Translations under genes and position numbers: made by a program | The notes under the pieces: generated by a model | What the model was told of the DNA's origin: nothing | Database searches by the model: none | What the model saw: the letters and a program-made list of their open reading frames with translations, nothing else | Part shown: positions 25,683 through 34,732 of the stretch, one piece after another | How the letters are laid out: each line of letters opens with the position of its first letter | How positions within the stretch are numbered: position 1 is the stretch's first letter | Assembly (NCBI GenBank): GCA_900540625.1 | Contig: UQGP01000008.1 | Span: forward strand, 1-64,000 | Origin: an uncultured Porphyromonadaceae bacterium | GTDB taxonomy: Bacteria > Bacteroidota > Bacteroidia > Bacteroidales > Muribaculaceae | Length of the DNA: 64,000 nucleotides | Reading direction: 5' to 3'

Positions 25683-26468
25683 ATGTCCACACCCGACAAC
25701 GCAGCACCGACGCGAGACAAGACGTATTTTGTCAGCGATATGCACTTAGGTGCCGTATATATTGCCGACCCGCGCGAGCACGAAGCTCGAGTGGTACGTA
25801 TGCTACAGTCTTTCGAAAAGGACTGTAAGACGCTGTACCTTCTCGGAGACATTCTCGACTACTGGTTTGAGTACCGCACCGTGGTGCCGCGAGGATACAT
25901 CCGCTTTTTCGGCCAACTTGCACACATGTCGGATATAGGCATCAAAATCGTATGGTTCATCGGCAATCACGACATCTGGCTTTTTGACTATCTTCGCGAC
26001 CAAATAGGCATGGAGGTCATCGACGGCAACGTCGTGCGCGACATCGATGGCAAGAAGTTCTTCCTGGGACATGGAGATGCGCTGTACGGCGACAGCCGCA
26101 GTTTTCGTATTCTACGTGCATTCTTCCGCAACCACCTGTGCCAAAAGTTGTACGCGGGGATACATCCGCGCTGGACCATACCGTTTGCTCATCGGTGGTC
26201 AAGCCATAGCCGCGGCGACAACCCAATGTCTCATCCCGCCGTCCCCGACCCCGAAAAAGAACGTTTTATCATCTTTGCCCGCGGGTACCACGCCGAGCAT
26301 CCGGACATCGATTTCTTTGTCCTCGGACACCGACATATTGCGCTTGATTACCCCATAGACGACGGCGCTCGCGTAGTAATCCTCGGCGATTGTTTTTCGC
26401 AGTTCACCTACGCCGTATATGACGCCGACGGCCTCCGGTTATTACATTTTGCAGACGTCGAAAGTTGA
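25683..26468 (+). CDS. lpxH: UDP-2,3-diacylglucosamine diphosphatase (LpxH-like)
   Basis: A 261-residue calcineurin-like metallophosphoesterase that would cleave UDP-2,3-diacylglucosamine to lipid X in lipid A synthesis. Metal-binding motifs are SDMHLG near residues 19-24, LGDILDYWFEYR near 56-67, GNHDIW near 99-104 and VLGHRHIA near 218-225. The order and spacing match the LpxH class used in Bacteroidota. It is the last gene before a non-coding stretch. Confidence 0.88.
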   Translation: MSTPDNAAPTRDKTYFVSDMHLGAVYIADPREHEARVVRMLQSFEKDCKTLYLLGDILDYWFEYRTVVPRGYIRFFGQLAHMSDIGIKIVWFIGNHDIWLFDYLRDQIGMEVIDGNVVRDIDGKKFFLGHGDALYGDSRSFRILRAFFRNHLCQKLYAGIHPRWTIPFAHRWSSHSRGDNPMSHPAVPDPEKERFIIFARGYHAEHPDIDFFVLGHRHIALDYPIDDGARVVILGDCFSQFTYAVYDADGLRLLHFADVES

Positions 26469-26615
26469 TATTAACAACTTTTAACTGTGTCGCATTTCCC
26501 GATTTTTGCGTCGTCTGCGCCCCTATCTTTCTATAAATAGGCATTTTATACACAAAACGCCACACAAGACGAGACCTCCATATCCAAAAAATATGTTGTA
26601 GAACATATAAATATA

Positions 26616-26647
26616 TTTGGTGCGCTGACCAAGCCTTTATACCTTTG
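26616..26647 (+). promoter_or_regulatory. Promoter of a candidate small RNA
   Basis: TTTG (26616-26619), a 20-base spacer and TACCTTTG (26640-26647) give a full-consensus promoter with no gene downstream before a terminator. Confidence 0.7.
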
Positions 26648-26653
26648 TCATCG

Positions 26654-26740
26654 CAAAACCTAACAATCTTTTTTACCTTAGAAATTGTACCTATTGGAAA
26701 CCAATAAAGACAGGGACTCCGCGAGGAGTCCCTCTTTTTT
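26654..26740 (+). ncRNA. Candidate small RNA of about 87 nt
   Basis: The transcript predicted from the promoter at 26616-26647 would end at a rho-independent terminator: AGGGACTCC (26712-26720), loop GCGA, GGAGTCCCT (26725-26733), then six T. A second hairpin, TATTGG-AAA-CCAATA, lies at 26692-26706. There is no ATG in it and no convincing ORF, so it is read as non-coding. The 5' end is estimated from the -7 box. I do not recognise the family. Confidence 0.6.
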
Positions 26741-26778
26741 GTATACGCCCCAACGAAGGCTTATACGCCGATATAAAA

Positions 26779-26818
26779 AGCGGACTTGACATGGCAATTA
26801 CGCCACGACAAGTCCGCT
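26779..26818 (-). terminator. Terminator of the 26-residue ORF
   Basis: AGCGGACTTG (26779-26788) and CAAGTCCGCT (26809-26818) form a perfect 10-bp stem with an inner TGGC/GCCA helix. On the minus strand it is followed by TTTTT. Confidence 0.7.
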
Positions 26819-26847
26819 GTTTCGGTACGGTTTTCTTTCGGAAAGTT

Positions 26848-26928
26848 TCAGCCGTTAGCCCTTTTGTCGAAGGCATCCTTGACCCAGGGAACGAAACAGG
26901 CCAAAACTATAAGCCATCCTAAATCCAT
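26848..26928 (-). CDS. 26-residue membrane peptide ORF
   Basis: The minus-strand frame from ATG 26928 to TGA 26848 encodes 26 residues. It begins MDLGWLIVLACFVPWV, a hydrophobic helix long enough to enter a membrane, and ends with the charged tail KDAFDKRANG. A -7-like box (AACCTTTG, one base off consensus, 26933-26940) ends 4 bases before the ATG, the same spacing as at abiEi. A strong terminator lies 30 bases past the stop. The amphipathic layout with both ends polar, and the flanking signals, make this more than a chance ORF. No known family is recognised, and conservation has not been tested. Confidence 0.6.
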   Translation of the reverse strand: MDLGWLIVLACFVPWVKDAFDKRANG

Positions 26929-27002
26929 AGTACAAAGGTTTTAATTAGTCTTTCGATATTATATTATGGTATATTATAAGTGAAAATGCTATACAAGGTT
27001 GT

Positions 27003-27596
27003 TTAGCGGCGTATTATGGCGTCCTCGCGATACTTGTTCTTAGGCGATACCGGAGCGCCGGGATAGCCCACGGGGATGATACACAGCGGCACATAACGGT
27101 CTTCGAGGCTCAAAATCGTACGCGCTGTACATGCTCTTTCCATATCGGGATACAGACCGCACCATACCGCTCCGAGACCGCACGCATGAGCTGCCAATAG
27201 CAGATTTTCGGTAGCAGCGCTGCAGTCCTGCACCCAGAACTCGGGTTGCTGTTTGAGCATACGCGTGCTGTCGCCGCATACGACTATCGCAACCGAAGCA
27301 TTGGTCAGTTTACTGCCGGCGTTGGGTAGCGCCTCGGCAAGTGCCGCACGAAGCTCAGCATCGCGCACTACCACGAAGGCCCAAGACTGACGGTTGACAG
27401 CCGTAGGTGCGGACATAGCGGCACGCAGGAGGGTATCCACGGTCGCATCGCTGACTTCGGCTGACGTATATTGGCGCACACTCGCACGCGTCGAAATGCA
27501 GTGGAGTACTGCCTCGGCGTCCGTCGTCGGAACTCCGGCGTAAGCCAAAGGCAGCATAGCCAGAGCGCATATAAGTATTGACAGTCGGCGTATCAT
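27003..27596 (-). CDS. Nitroreductase-family protein with signal peptide
   Basis: A 197-residue FMN-dependent nitroreductase-fold protein. FMN-binding features are TRASVRQYTSAEVS near residues 36-49, SAPTAVNRQSWAFVVV near 62-77 and LGAVWCGLYPD near 140-150. Unusually, the N-terminus MIRRLSILICALAMLPLAYA is a clear signal peptide, so the enzyme would act outside the cytoplasm unless the real start is internal. The start codon overlaps the stop of the upstream GH57 gene by four bases. The substrate is unknown. Confidence 0.87.
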   Translation of the reverse strand: MIRRLSILICALAMLPLAYAGVPTTDAEAVLHCISTRASVRQYTSAEVSDATVDTLLRAAMSAPTAVNRQSWAFVVVRDAELRAALAEALPNAGSKLTNASVAIVVCGDSTRMLKQQPEFWVQDCSAATENLLLAAHACGLGAVWCGLYPDMERACTARTILSLEDRYVPLCIIPVGYPGAPVSPKNKYREDAIIRR

Positions 27597-29038
27597 TTTT
27601 TCTCGGATGTTTTTGACGTTGCGGCCTTGGTCGTCTTGGTCGTCTTGGCGGCTTTGGTTACCTTGGCCGGTTTTTCGGCCTTATCATCCTTGGCGGATGC
27701 AGTTTTTTGAGGCTCGCGAAGGGCATGTTCTTCGTTGAAGTGCTCTATATTTTTGCGCATGGATGCGACTTCCTTATTGAGCATCTCTATCTCGCGTTCC
27801 TGATTGCGGATGGTGGTGAGCAACGAGTTCAATTCCTCATTGTCAACGCTCATGGGATACTGCTCCTCGACACGGACAATAAAGTCTGCAAGGACATTCA
27901 TATAATTAGTGAAAGCTGCAAACGGGGTCTCGTAAGGCGAGAATAGCGAATGTACGGCACCGTCGGCAAGGTGCTTGGTGGACATGTAATAGAAATGGTC
28001 GCTGGCCTGCAGGTATATCCAGTCTTGCTTGAGACGGCGATCGTCGCACAAGCGCACGCGCTCGGCCACGGAATACAACTTACGGAAGGCTTCGTTCTGC
28101 AACTCATTGCCCAGCCATGCGGAAGTATCGCGTGCCTCGTCGGCGTCGCTGATGGGGTGAACAACGGTCACGGGGGCTACGGCCTTGGTCTTGCGCACGA
28201 CCTCGGAGGGCGTGGCAAAAGTGATGTCTCTTTCGGCAGCGAAGCGCGGCAGTGCTTTGAGGAAGTCGAAGATACCGCTGTCACCGCTTTGCAGTCCGCC
28301 GAAAGTATCCAGATTCATACACAGGTTGACGATCTGTTCTTCCTCGGGTGTGGCTGCAACCCAGTCCATATATTTGTCTGCGGTCAGCGGATACGCATCC
28401 CATGAGGTATCGGTGAAGCGGAAGCAGATGTCGTCCGAGAGTTTGGCATTGCGCATCAACACCTTGAGCTTGGGTGCCGTTTCGGCGCTGTATACGTAGT
28501 TGGGCGAACGCCAGCCCAAGATGTGTTTGGCGCCTTCGGTGATTACGCCCTTGAAGCCCATGGCTGCTATCTGCGGAGCGATATCGTCGCTGTACAGGAA
28601 CTCGGTGTTACGCATCACCGTGGGGCGCTGTCCGAAAAGCTCCTCTATGCGGTCGCATTGTGCCTTCACCTGCTCGGCAAATTCCTCGGGTTCGGACAGC
28701 GACGCCAACGAGTGGGCGTACGGCTGAGCCAGGAACTCGACACGTCCGGTGTCTGCCAGACGACGCAAAGCGTCTATCATCTCGGGCACATATTGCTCGA
28801 ACTGCTCGATGGCGATACCGCTTATGGCTATGGAGCACTTGAAGGGATTGGATTTGTCATTCAACATCTCCAAAAGCACGCGTGCCGCCGGAAGGTAGCT
28901 GCGATTGGCCAGTCCGGTGATTATGTCGTCATTGAGAAAGTCATCGTAATAGTAGTGGTCGTTGCCTATGTCGAAAAAGCGGTAGCGCTTGAGGCGCATA
29001 GGCTGATGGATTTCGAAATTCAGCGAAATTGCTTTCAT
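27593..29038 (-). CDS. Glycoside hydrolase family 57 alpha-amylase/glucanotransferase
   Basis: A 481-residue cytoplasmic GH57 protein. The N-terminus ISLNFEIHQPMRLKRY is typical of the family. RNTEFLYSDDIAPQIAAMGF near residues 142-161 and MNLDTFGGLQSGDSGIFDFL near 241-260 match the regions holding the catalytic Glu and Asp. The C-terminus has a coiled coil (about residues 395-435) and a Lys/Ala/Thr tail (about 440-481) that looks disordered. It lies in a minus-strand cluster with a glycogen-synthase-like transferase and a debranching enzyme, so the substrate is probably intracellular glycogen. Confidence 0.9.
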   Translation of the reverse strand: MKAISLNFEIHQPMRLKRYRFFDIGNDHYYYDDFLNDDIITGLANRSYLPAARVLLEMLNDKSNPFKCSIAISGIAIEQFEQYVPEMIDALRRLADTGRVEFLAQPYAHSLASLSEPEEFAEQVKAQCDRIEELFGQRPTVMRNTEFLYSDDIAPQIAAMGFKGVITEGAKHILGWRSPNYVYSAETAPKLKVLMRNAKLSDDICFRFTDTSWDAYPLTADKYMDWVAATPEEEQIVNLCMNLDTFGGLQSGDSGIFDFLKALPRFAAERDITFATPSEVVRKTKAVAPVTVVHPISDADEARDTSAWLGNELQNEAFRKLYSVAERVRLCDDRRLKQDWIYLQASDHFYYMSTKHLADGAVHSLFSPYETPFAAFTNYMNVLADFIVRVEEQYPMSVDNEELNSLLTTIRNQEREIEMLNKEVASMRKNIEHFNEEHALREPQKTASAKDDKAEKPAKVTKAAKTTKTTKAATSKTSEKK

Positions 29039-29106
29039 AATATGTATGGTGTGACGCTGTGGTCTGTTTTGTTATATCTATAGTATATGCGATATCCGCG
29101 GCGGGG

Positions 29107-30366
29107 CTACCAACCGAGGACTTTATGGTAAATGTCTATCACCTTGCGCCCGGCCTTATCCCACGTGATTTGGGATACTTCCTTGATGCCTTGGTCGCGC
29201 AGATAGGCGTGCATCGACGGATACGACACTATTGCATTGATGGCATCGGCCATGGCATCTATATCCCAGTAGTCGGTCTTGATGACATAATGCAGGATTT
29301 CGGCGCAGCCGCTCTGCTTGGAGATAATCGACGGGACGCCCATCTGCATGGCTTCCAGAGGCGAAATACCGAAGGGCTCGGACACGGAGGGCATGATGTA
29401 TACGTCCGAGGCACTCAACATCTCGTACACCTGACGCCCTTTTTGAAATCCCGGAAAATGGAAGCGGTCGGCAATACCGCGACGCGCCGCCAATTCGATC
29501 ATCGCATCCATCATATCGCCGCTACCGGCCATGACAAAGCGAACGTTATGGTTGTTTTTGAGCACCTTGACAGCCGCCTCGACAAAGTATTCCGGACCTT
29601 TCTGCATCGTGATACGTCCCAGGAAGGTCACTACTTTTTCTTTGGGTCGCGGTGCTTTGATTTCCAAAATTTCTTTGTCCAACGGGATGACCGCGTTGTG
29701 TACGGTGGTCACCTTGGCCGGGTCTATACCGTATTTGTCTATGACGGTGTTGCGCGTAAGGTTGCTCACGGTGATGATATGATCGGCGTGCAGCATACCG
29801 TCGCGTTCGATATTGAACACGGTGGGATTGACGTTGCCGCGGCTGCGGTCATAGTCGGTGGCGTGTACATGTATCACCAACGGCTTTCCGGTCACCTGCT
29901 TGGCATGTATGCCCGCCGGATACGTCAGCCAGTCATGGCTGTGGATGATATCAAAATCGAGGGTACGAGCTATCACTCCCGCCGTAATCGAGTAATTGTT
30001 GATTTCCTCGAGAAGGTTGTCGGGATAGCGACCCGAAAATTCGATGCAACCGAGGTCGTTGGTACGCATATAGTTGAAGTCGGCATAGATGTGGTCGCGC
30101 AGACGGAAATATAACTCGGGATCCATCAGTCGTCCTATGCGCCCGTCCACATATTCGCGCGAAGTCTCTCGCCATGCCACAGGCACTTGCGAGGCTCCTA
30201 TGATGTGCGCAAACGAACGGTCTTCATCGCCCCACGGCTTGGGTATCACGAAGGTGATATCCATATCGCCGCAGGAGGCCATACCACGTGTAAGTCCGTA
30301 GCTGGCCGTACCTAAGCCGCCAAGGATGTGCGGGGGAAATTCCCATCCGAACATTAAGGCTCTCAT
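29107..30366 (-). CDS. Glycogen-synthase-like glycosyltransferase (GT4/GT5 type)
   Basis: A 419-residue GT-B transferase. The N-terminal glycine-rich entry MRALMFGWEFPPHILGGLGT is typical of starch/glycogen synthases. HSHDWLTYPAGIHAK lies near residues 148-162, TFLGRITMQKGPEYFVEAA near 247-265 and the nucleotide-sugar motif SEPFGISPLEAMQMGVPSI near 333-351. It probably elongates alpha-1,4-glucan from a nucleotide-glucose donor. It lies between the debranching enzyme and GH57 genes, spaced about 60-70 bases from each. Confidence 0.88.
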   Translation of the reverse strand: MRALMFGWEFPPHILGGLGTASYGLTRGMASCGDMDITFVIPKPWGDEDRSFAHIIGASQVPVAWRETSREYVDGRIGRLMDPELYFRLRDHIYADFNYMRTNDLGCIEFSGRYPDNLLEEINNYSITAGVIARTLDFDIIHSHDWLTYPAGIHAKQVTGKPLVIHVHATDYDRSRGNVNPTVFNIERDGMLHADHIITVSNLTRNTVIDKYGIDPAKVTTVHNAVIPLDKEILEIKAPRPKEKVVTFLGRITMQKGPEYFVEAAVKVLKNNHNVRFVMAGSGDMMDAMIELAARRGIADRFHFPGFQKGRQVYEMLSASDVYIMPSVSEPFGISPLEAMQMGVPSIISKQSGCAEILHYVIKTDYWDIDAMADAINAIVSYPSMHAYLRDQGIKEVSQITWDKAGRKVIDIYHKVLGW

Positions 30367-30427
30367 ATATCGGATTTATGGTTTTTTATGGTTTGGTGTA
30401 TCATTGTCTATCGCTTTGAGAGAATGT

Positions 30428-32371
30428 TCAAAGACTCATACGTTTGAGCATTCGCAGAGTGTGCAGCACTTCACCCACATTGGTGGCGTGCGATATGGCT
30501 CCGCGACCCAGGAACGGCGGATTGGCATCGTACATCTGGCTCAGCGATCCTATGCAGCCCCAGGACATTTCTTCCTCGAAGCCGATAAGTACGCGGTCTA
30601 TGTAGGACACGCCGCTCATGCCGAAGACCTTGAGGTAGGCGTTGGCATAAAATCCCATCAGCCAAGGACGTGCCGGTCCTTGATGCAGAGTCAATTCGCG
30701 CTCGCGTTCGTCACCGAGATATACGGGACGGTAGCCGTAGCTCTTGGGCGACAGCGTACGCAGGCCCTTGGACGTCAGCAACTCGCGCGTAACCACATCG
30801 AGTACGCTCTTGCGCTGACGACGGCTCAGCGGGCTGTATTCGACGCCTATAGCGACGGCCATATTGGGTCGCACCGACGGGTCGGCATAATTGCCGTTGA
30901 CGTAGTCGTACATATACCCCCATTCGTTAAGGAATTTGGCGGGGAAGGTGCTATCCATCAGCGCGGCGGCATCGCTCCAGCGTTGACGCTGCTCGGCATG
31001 GGCATCGTCATCGGGCGTCAGCGCAAGGGCATAACGCAGCGCGTTGTACCACAATGCGTTGAACTCTACAAGGTATCCGGTACGGGGATTTACGGGACGA
31101 CCGTCGACAACGCCGTTCATCCACGATACGGGCGTATCGGCACCATCGGTGGTCACCATGCCGTCGGCGGCATTGAAGTGCAAATTGGGGTGCTTATTGT
31201 CGAGAATGTAATCGACGATGCGGCGCACTTCTTCGCCGTAACGTTCGGGACAGTCCTCGGGATACAGCTTGCCATATTGCTGTATGGCCCAAACCGCCCA
31301 CAGCGGAATATCGGGCAGCGATATGCCGGCGATGGTAGCGTCTTCGGTGCCGTTTTCCATAAAGCGATTCAGCGCCGACAGGGCCGTTGACATTATTTCG
31401 TAGAAGTCTTTTTCGTGGTCTATGGCAAGGGTGATGCCGGGCACAGCCATAAAGGTATTGCGAGCCAGCACCACTCCCCAGGGATAGCCGGAGAGTACGT
31501 ACAGTCCGCCGTTGCGACGCAGATAGAATTGCTTGGCCGAATTCTTCAGGCAATTGAAGAAGGATGTTCGCGGCGTGCGCAGCGCAATCTCGGCGGTATA
31601 CATCTTGGACAATTGGCGGGGACGAGCCTCGCTGACTCCAGCGCTGAAAATGATGCTCTCGCCTTTTTTGATTGGCAGTTCGAAGTATCCGGGCACCCAA
31701 AGGTCCTCGGTATACGGCACCTGACGCTCCAGGTCCTTAAAATATTCGATGTCGCGATACCAGTTGGGTTGGTCTACCCATGTCGGCTTGTGCGAAAACT
31801 GCATATACAGCGTCGGGAAGCCATCGTACAAGCAGGTGGCGATGCCGTTGTCCACCGGCGTAATCGTCCGATTGATAGCATCATTGGCCATCACCAACGA
31901 GTTGGAGTCGCGGAATGCCAGGAACGGGCGGAATTGCAGCGTTGTCGGCGAATGGGCCTCCACGAGGGTGTAGCGTATGAGTATACGATTTTCGTCAGTG
32001 ATGAAAATCTTTTCTTTGGTGAGTATGACGCCTCCTACGCGGTAGGTGGTGCGCGGAACGCTCTCGCAGTCAAATTCGCGGATGTATTTGTGGCCGTTGG
32101 GGCTGTATACTCCGCCTTTGTAGCGATGAATTCCGAGATTGAAAGGTGCTCCGTGCTGTATCACCGTCTCGTCAAGCGACGACAGGAGTACATGCGGACG
32201 GTAGCCCATCTCGGGTATGGGTATCACCAAAAGTCCGTGCTGCTTACGGGTATTGCACCCTACAAGCGTGGTGCAATGGTATGCTCCGGCACGATTGGTG
32301 CGCAGCATCTCCTTAGGTAAGGATTGGTCAAGATTTATCAGTAGGTTCTTGTCAAACTTCAGATAACTCAT
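30428..32371 (-). CDS. Glycogen debranching enzyme
   Basis: A 647-residue protein with an N-terminal glycogen-debranching domain (LRTNRAGAYHCTTLVGCNTR near residues 23-42, then KQHGLLVIP) and a C-terminal (alpha/alpha)6 amylo-alpha-1,6-glucosidase domain. In the latter, LSGYPWGVVLARNTFMAVPG near residues 288-307 and ISLPDIPLWAVWAIQQYGKL near 344-363 are visible, and SYGYRPVYLGDERERELTLH near 555. It removes alpha-1,6 branches. It is the first gene of the glycogen unit. Confidence 0.92.
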   Translation of the reverse strand: MSYLKFDKNLLINLDQSLPKEMLRTNRAGAYHCTTLVGCNTRKQHGLLVIPIPEMGYRPHVLLSSLDETVIQHGAPFNLGIHRYKGGVYSPNGHKYIREFDCESVPRTTYRVGGVILTKEKIFITDENRILIRYTLVEAHSPTTLQFRPFLAFRDSNSLVMANDAINRTITPVDNGIATCLYDGFPTLYMQFSHKPTWVDQPNWYRDIEYFKDLERQVPYTEDLWVPGYFELPIKKGESIIFSAGVSEARPRQLSKMYTAEIALRTPRTSFFNCLKNSAKQFYLRRNGGLYVLSGYPWGVVLARNTFMAVPGITLAIDHEKDFYEIMSTALSALNRFMENGTEDATIAGISLPDIPLWAVWAIQQYGKLYPEDCPERYGEEVRRIVDYILDNKHPNLHFNAADGMVTTDGADTPVSWMNGVVDGRPVNPRTGYLVEFNALWYNALRYALALTPDDDAHAEQRQRWSDAAALMDSTFPAKFLNEWGYMYDYVNGNYADPSVRPNMAVAIGVEYSPLSRRQRKSVLDVVTRELLTSKGLRTLSPKSYGYRPVYLGDERERELTLHQGPARPWLMGFYANAYLKVFGMSGVSYIDRVLIGFEEEMSWGCIGSLSQMYDANPPFLGRGAISHATNVGEVLHTLRMLKRMSL

Positions 32372-32675
32372 TATAAAGAGCTTAGGATAATATTACATCT
32401 AATATTCGGCGAAGCCGGATTGTGCTGCGCCCACTTCGCGCCTGCGCGCATAAAGTGTGCCACGAATTTACGCAATTTTTCCGACATACACACGCCGTCA
32501 CACCAATTCTTTTTCGAGAAAAGTCAAATAATGCCCGATAGAGGGCAATCGCTAAATGCAAATTCCCTCTTCGGGCAATATCGGACAACGTATCTTTCGA
32601 CAGACATTTGCCCGTCGAAGTTCGATGCCGAGACTTTGCTTGCGGCCGTCGATGACGCCGACGGCACGGTGCGTT
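32372..32675. other. Intergenic region with hairpins
   Basis: 304 bases without a gene. The half next to the debranching gene holds its probable promoter on the minus strand, with only a variant -7 (TAAATTCG near 32465-32472). GCCCGATAGAGGG (32533-32545) pairs with CCCTCTTCGGGC (32565-32576), with one bulged T; this is likely the terminator of the minus-strand gene at 32676. A smaller stem, GCCGTCG/CGACGGC, lies near 32644-32664. Confidence 0.5.
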
Positions 32676-33038
32676 CTACTTCTTGGCCGCCTTACGGATG
32701 GCGATAGGCACCATAATGGACACGTACAACTGAAGCACGGCGCCGGCAAGTACAAACACCAGCCAGTCTCGCGGATCTACCGAATAGAACATAAAGAAGG
32801 CGGCGGCACACTGGAATACGGCGCTCCAACGCTGGATGACGTATAGTCGGCGCACGCGAAAGATATCTCCCGTGTATTTGTCCAAGATGCGGCCCGTCAA
32901 CAGCATGACGGCGCCCACGCTGAACACATAGCGATAGACGGTGCTTCCGGGGCCTGCAATGAAGGGCATAAGCACGCCTATAGCTATAATAATCAAGGCA
33001 ATACTCGAGAGAATATTTGCTATTTTCTGTCTTTTCAT
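32676..33038 (-). CDS. Small four-helix membrane protein, unknown
   Basis: A 120-residue integral membrane protein with four predicted segments, near residues 9-30, 36-48, 66-84 and 88-110. It begins MKRQKIANILSSIALIIIAI and has Arg/Lys-rich ends. No family is recognised with certainty; similar short proteins occur next to divIC in Bacteroidales. It follows the DivIC-like gene by 60 bases in the same direction, so a link to the divisome or envelope is possible but unproved. Confidence 0.7.
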   Translation of the reverse strand: MKRQKIANILSSIALIIIAIGVLMPFIAGPGSTVYRYVFSVGAVMLLTGRILDKYTGDIFRVRRLYVIQRWSAVFQCAAAFFMFYSVDPRDWLVFVLAGAVLQLYVSIMVPIAIRKAAKK

Positions 33039-33098
33039 ATTTCGAAATTGTTAGTTAAGTTTTTTGTACCGCCGATTCTTACGGCTGCCGTGAACGAC

Positions 33099-33395
33099 TT
33101 ATTCGAAGACATAAACATCTTCGTTGGGCAGACTCATATCGTACTGCTCGCGGACGATGCGCTCGATTGTGGGGCCGTCGCCGCAGTCTAAACGATGATT
33201 CAGTTCTTTATACTTCGCCAAGGTATCATTGTAACGCGCTATTTCCATCTGCAGGCTGTCGATGACTGTCTTATTGTGATATATGCGCGTCACCGAATTT
33301 TCTTGGATGAACACTATGTAAATTATGACGCCCACTATCAGTATCGCAGATACGGACAGAAAGCGGCGGCACCATTCTATGGTCTTATTGCTCAT
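33099..33395 (-). CDS. Septum formation initiator family protein (FtsB/DivIC)
   Basis: A 98-residue single-pass membrane protein. A short cytoplasmic end is followed by a membrane helix near residues 13-30 (FLSVSAILIVGVIIYIVF), a periplasmic coiled coil (KTVIDSLQMEIARYNDTLAK, residues about 43-62) and the conserved end ERIVREQYDMSLPNEDVYVF. This is the FtsB/DivIC layout; the protein would act with FtsL and FtsQ to activate septal peptidoglycan synthesis. Length and ending are typical. Confidence 0.88.
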   Translation of the reverse strand: MSNKTIEWCRRFLSVSAILIVGVIIYIVFIQENSVTRIYHNKTVIDSLQMEIARYNDTLAKYKELNHRLDCGDGPTIERIVREQYDMSLPNEDVYVFE

Positions 33396-33413
33396 TGTAT
33401 CGGCTGTATGATG

Positions 33414-34721
33414 TTAGAAACGCGGATGACGAGGATTGTCTTTGTCCACCTCTTCCCAAAGATACAGACGGTCGCCGGGGCGTACCTTGGCCGGAACGGC
33501 TATGGCAAAGTCGTGCCCGCGGTCTATGGCGTCTACGGGCGACCCGTCGTCCCCGTGAATTTCGTGGACGGTGCTGATAAGTGCGCCGGTGGTGGGTCCG
33601 GTGATGACTACTTCGTCGCCGAGGCGCAGTGTCCCGGCTTCCATCTTGAATTCGGCCACGCCGAGACGGGGGAAGTAGCGCGTGGCACGTGCGGCATACA
33701 CTTTTTTGCGCGTGGCCGATGACCCGTAATGCGAAGACCATTCGCCCAAGCGGCGGCCGAGGTAATAGCCGTCCCAAAAGCCGCGATTGAATATATGGCC
33801 GAGGCGCTCGTCCCATTGGGCGATGAGATTGTCGTCATACGTGCCGTCGCAAATGGCGCGTAAAGCGGCATCATAGCAGGACACTGCCTCGCGCACGTAC
33901 TCGGGGCCGCGGGCGCGTCCCTCGATTTTGAATACGCGCACACCGGCATCCACCATCTTATTCAGGAAGTGTATGGTCTTAAGGTCCTTGGGCGACATCA
34001 GGTATTTGCCATCGACCGTAATTTGCTGACCGGTATCGCGGTCGGTCAAGTCGTAGGCTCGGCGGCATATCTGGGTACACGAACCGCGGTTGGCGCTGCT
34101 ATCCATCTGGTGCAGACTCATATAGCATTTACCCGAAACAGCCATACACAGAGCCCCGTGACAAAACATCTCGATTTTCACCTGCTCGCCGTGGGGGCCT
34201 TGCAAGTCCTCGCTTTCGATTTGCCTGTGTATGGCATATACCTGATCAAGGTTGAGCTCGCGTGCCAATACGACCGTGTCCGCCCATTGAGCATAGAATC
34301 GTAAGGCGCGGAAATTGGTGACGTTACACTGCGTGGATATATGCACTTCCAGTCCGAGGTCACGAGCCATCTGTATGGCGGCTATATCGCTGGCTATAAT
34401 GGCGCTGACACGACATTCCTTGGCCTTTTGCAATATCTCGGCCGCGGCATCAATATCTTCGTCGTACAGCACGGTGTTCAACGTCAAGTATACCTTTACG
34501 CCGGCTTGGCGGCATGTGTCGGTGATGCTGCGCAGGTCGTCCGTGGTGAAGTTGACGCTCGAACGGGCACGCATATTCAGCGTTCCTAGACCGAGGTATA
34601 CCGCATCGGCGCCGGCGTCAATGGCGGCATGTAGCGACTCATACGATCCGACGGGGGCCATCAGTTCGAAGTCGCTACGCTTATATCTTTGTTGTATTGT
34701 ATCCATGTCGTGTGTCGTCAT
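33414..34721 (-). CDS. U32-family peptidase-like protein
   Basis: A 435-residue protein of the peptidase U32 family, many of whose members modify RNA by hydroxylation (TrhP, RlhA) rather than cleave proteins. Motifs seen are MAPVGSYESLHAAIDAGADA near residues 20-39, MFCHGALCMAVSGKCYMSLH near 183-202 and NRGSCTQICRR near 209-219, which includes the four conserved cysteines. A C-terminal beta domain (RPGDRLYLWEE) follows. The family is certain; the TrhP-like RNA role is inference. The start could be 34721 or 34706. A terminator hairpin lies directly upstream. Confidence 0.85.
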   Translation of the reverse strand: MTTHDMDTIQQRYKRSDFELMAPVGSYESLHAAIDAGADAVYLGLGTLNMRARSSVNFTTDDLRSITDTCRQAGVKVYLTLNTVLYDEDIDAAAEILQKAKECRVSAIIASDIAAIQMARDLGLEVHISTQCNVTNFRALRFYAQWADTVVLARELNLDQVYAIHRQIESEDLQGPHGEQVKIEMFCHGALCMAVSGKCYMSLHQMDSSANRGSCTQICRRAYDLTDRDTGQQITVDGKYLMSPKDLKTIHFLNKMVDAGVRVFKIEGRARGPEYVREAVSCYDAALRAICDGTYDDNLIAQWDERLGHIFNRGFWDGYYLGRRLGEWSSHYGSSATRKKVYAARATRYFPRLGVAEFKMEAGTLRLGDEVVITGPTTGALISTVHEIHGDDGSPVDAIDRGHDFAIAVPAKVRPGDRLYLWEEVDKDNPRHPRF

Positions 34722-34732
34722 AAAACGGCATT

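Noticed and set aside
29059..32320. Several plus-strand frames of 300-350 codons
   Set aside because: All are antisense to the glycogen genes, whose motifs are unmistakable.
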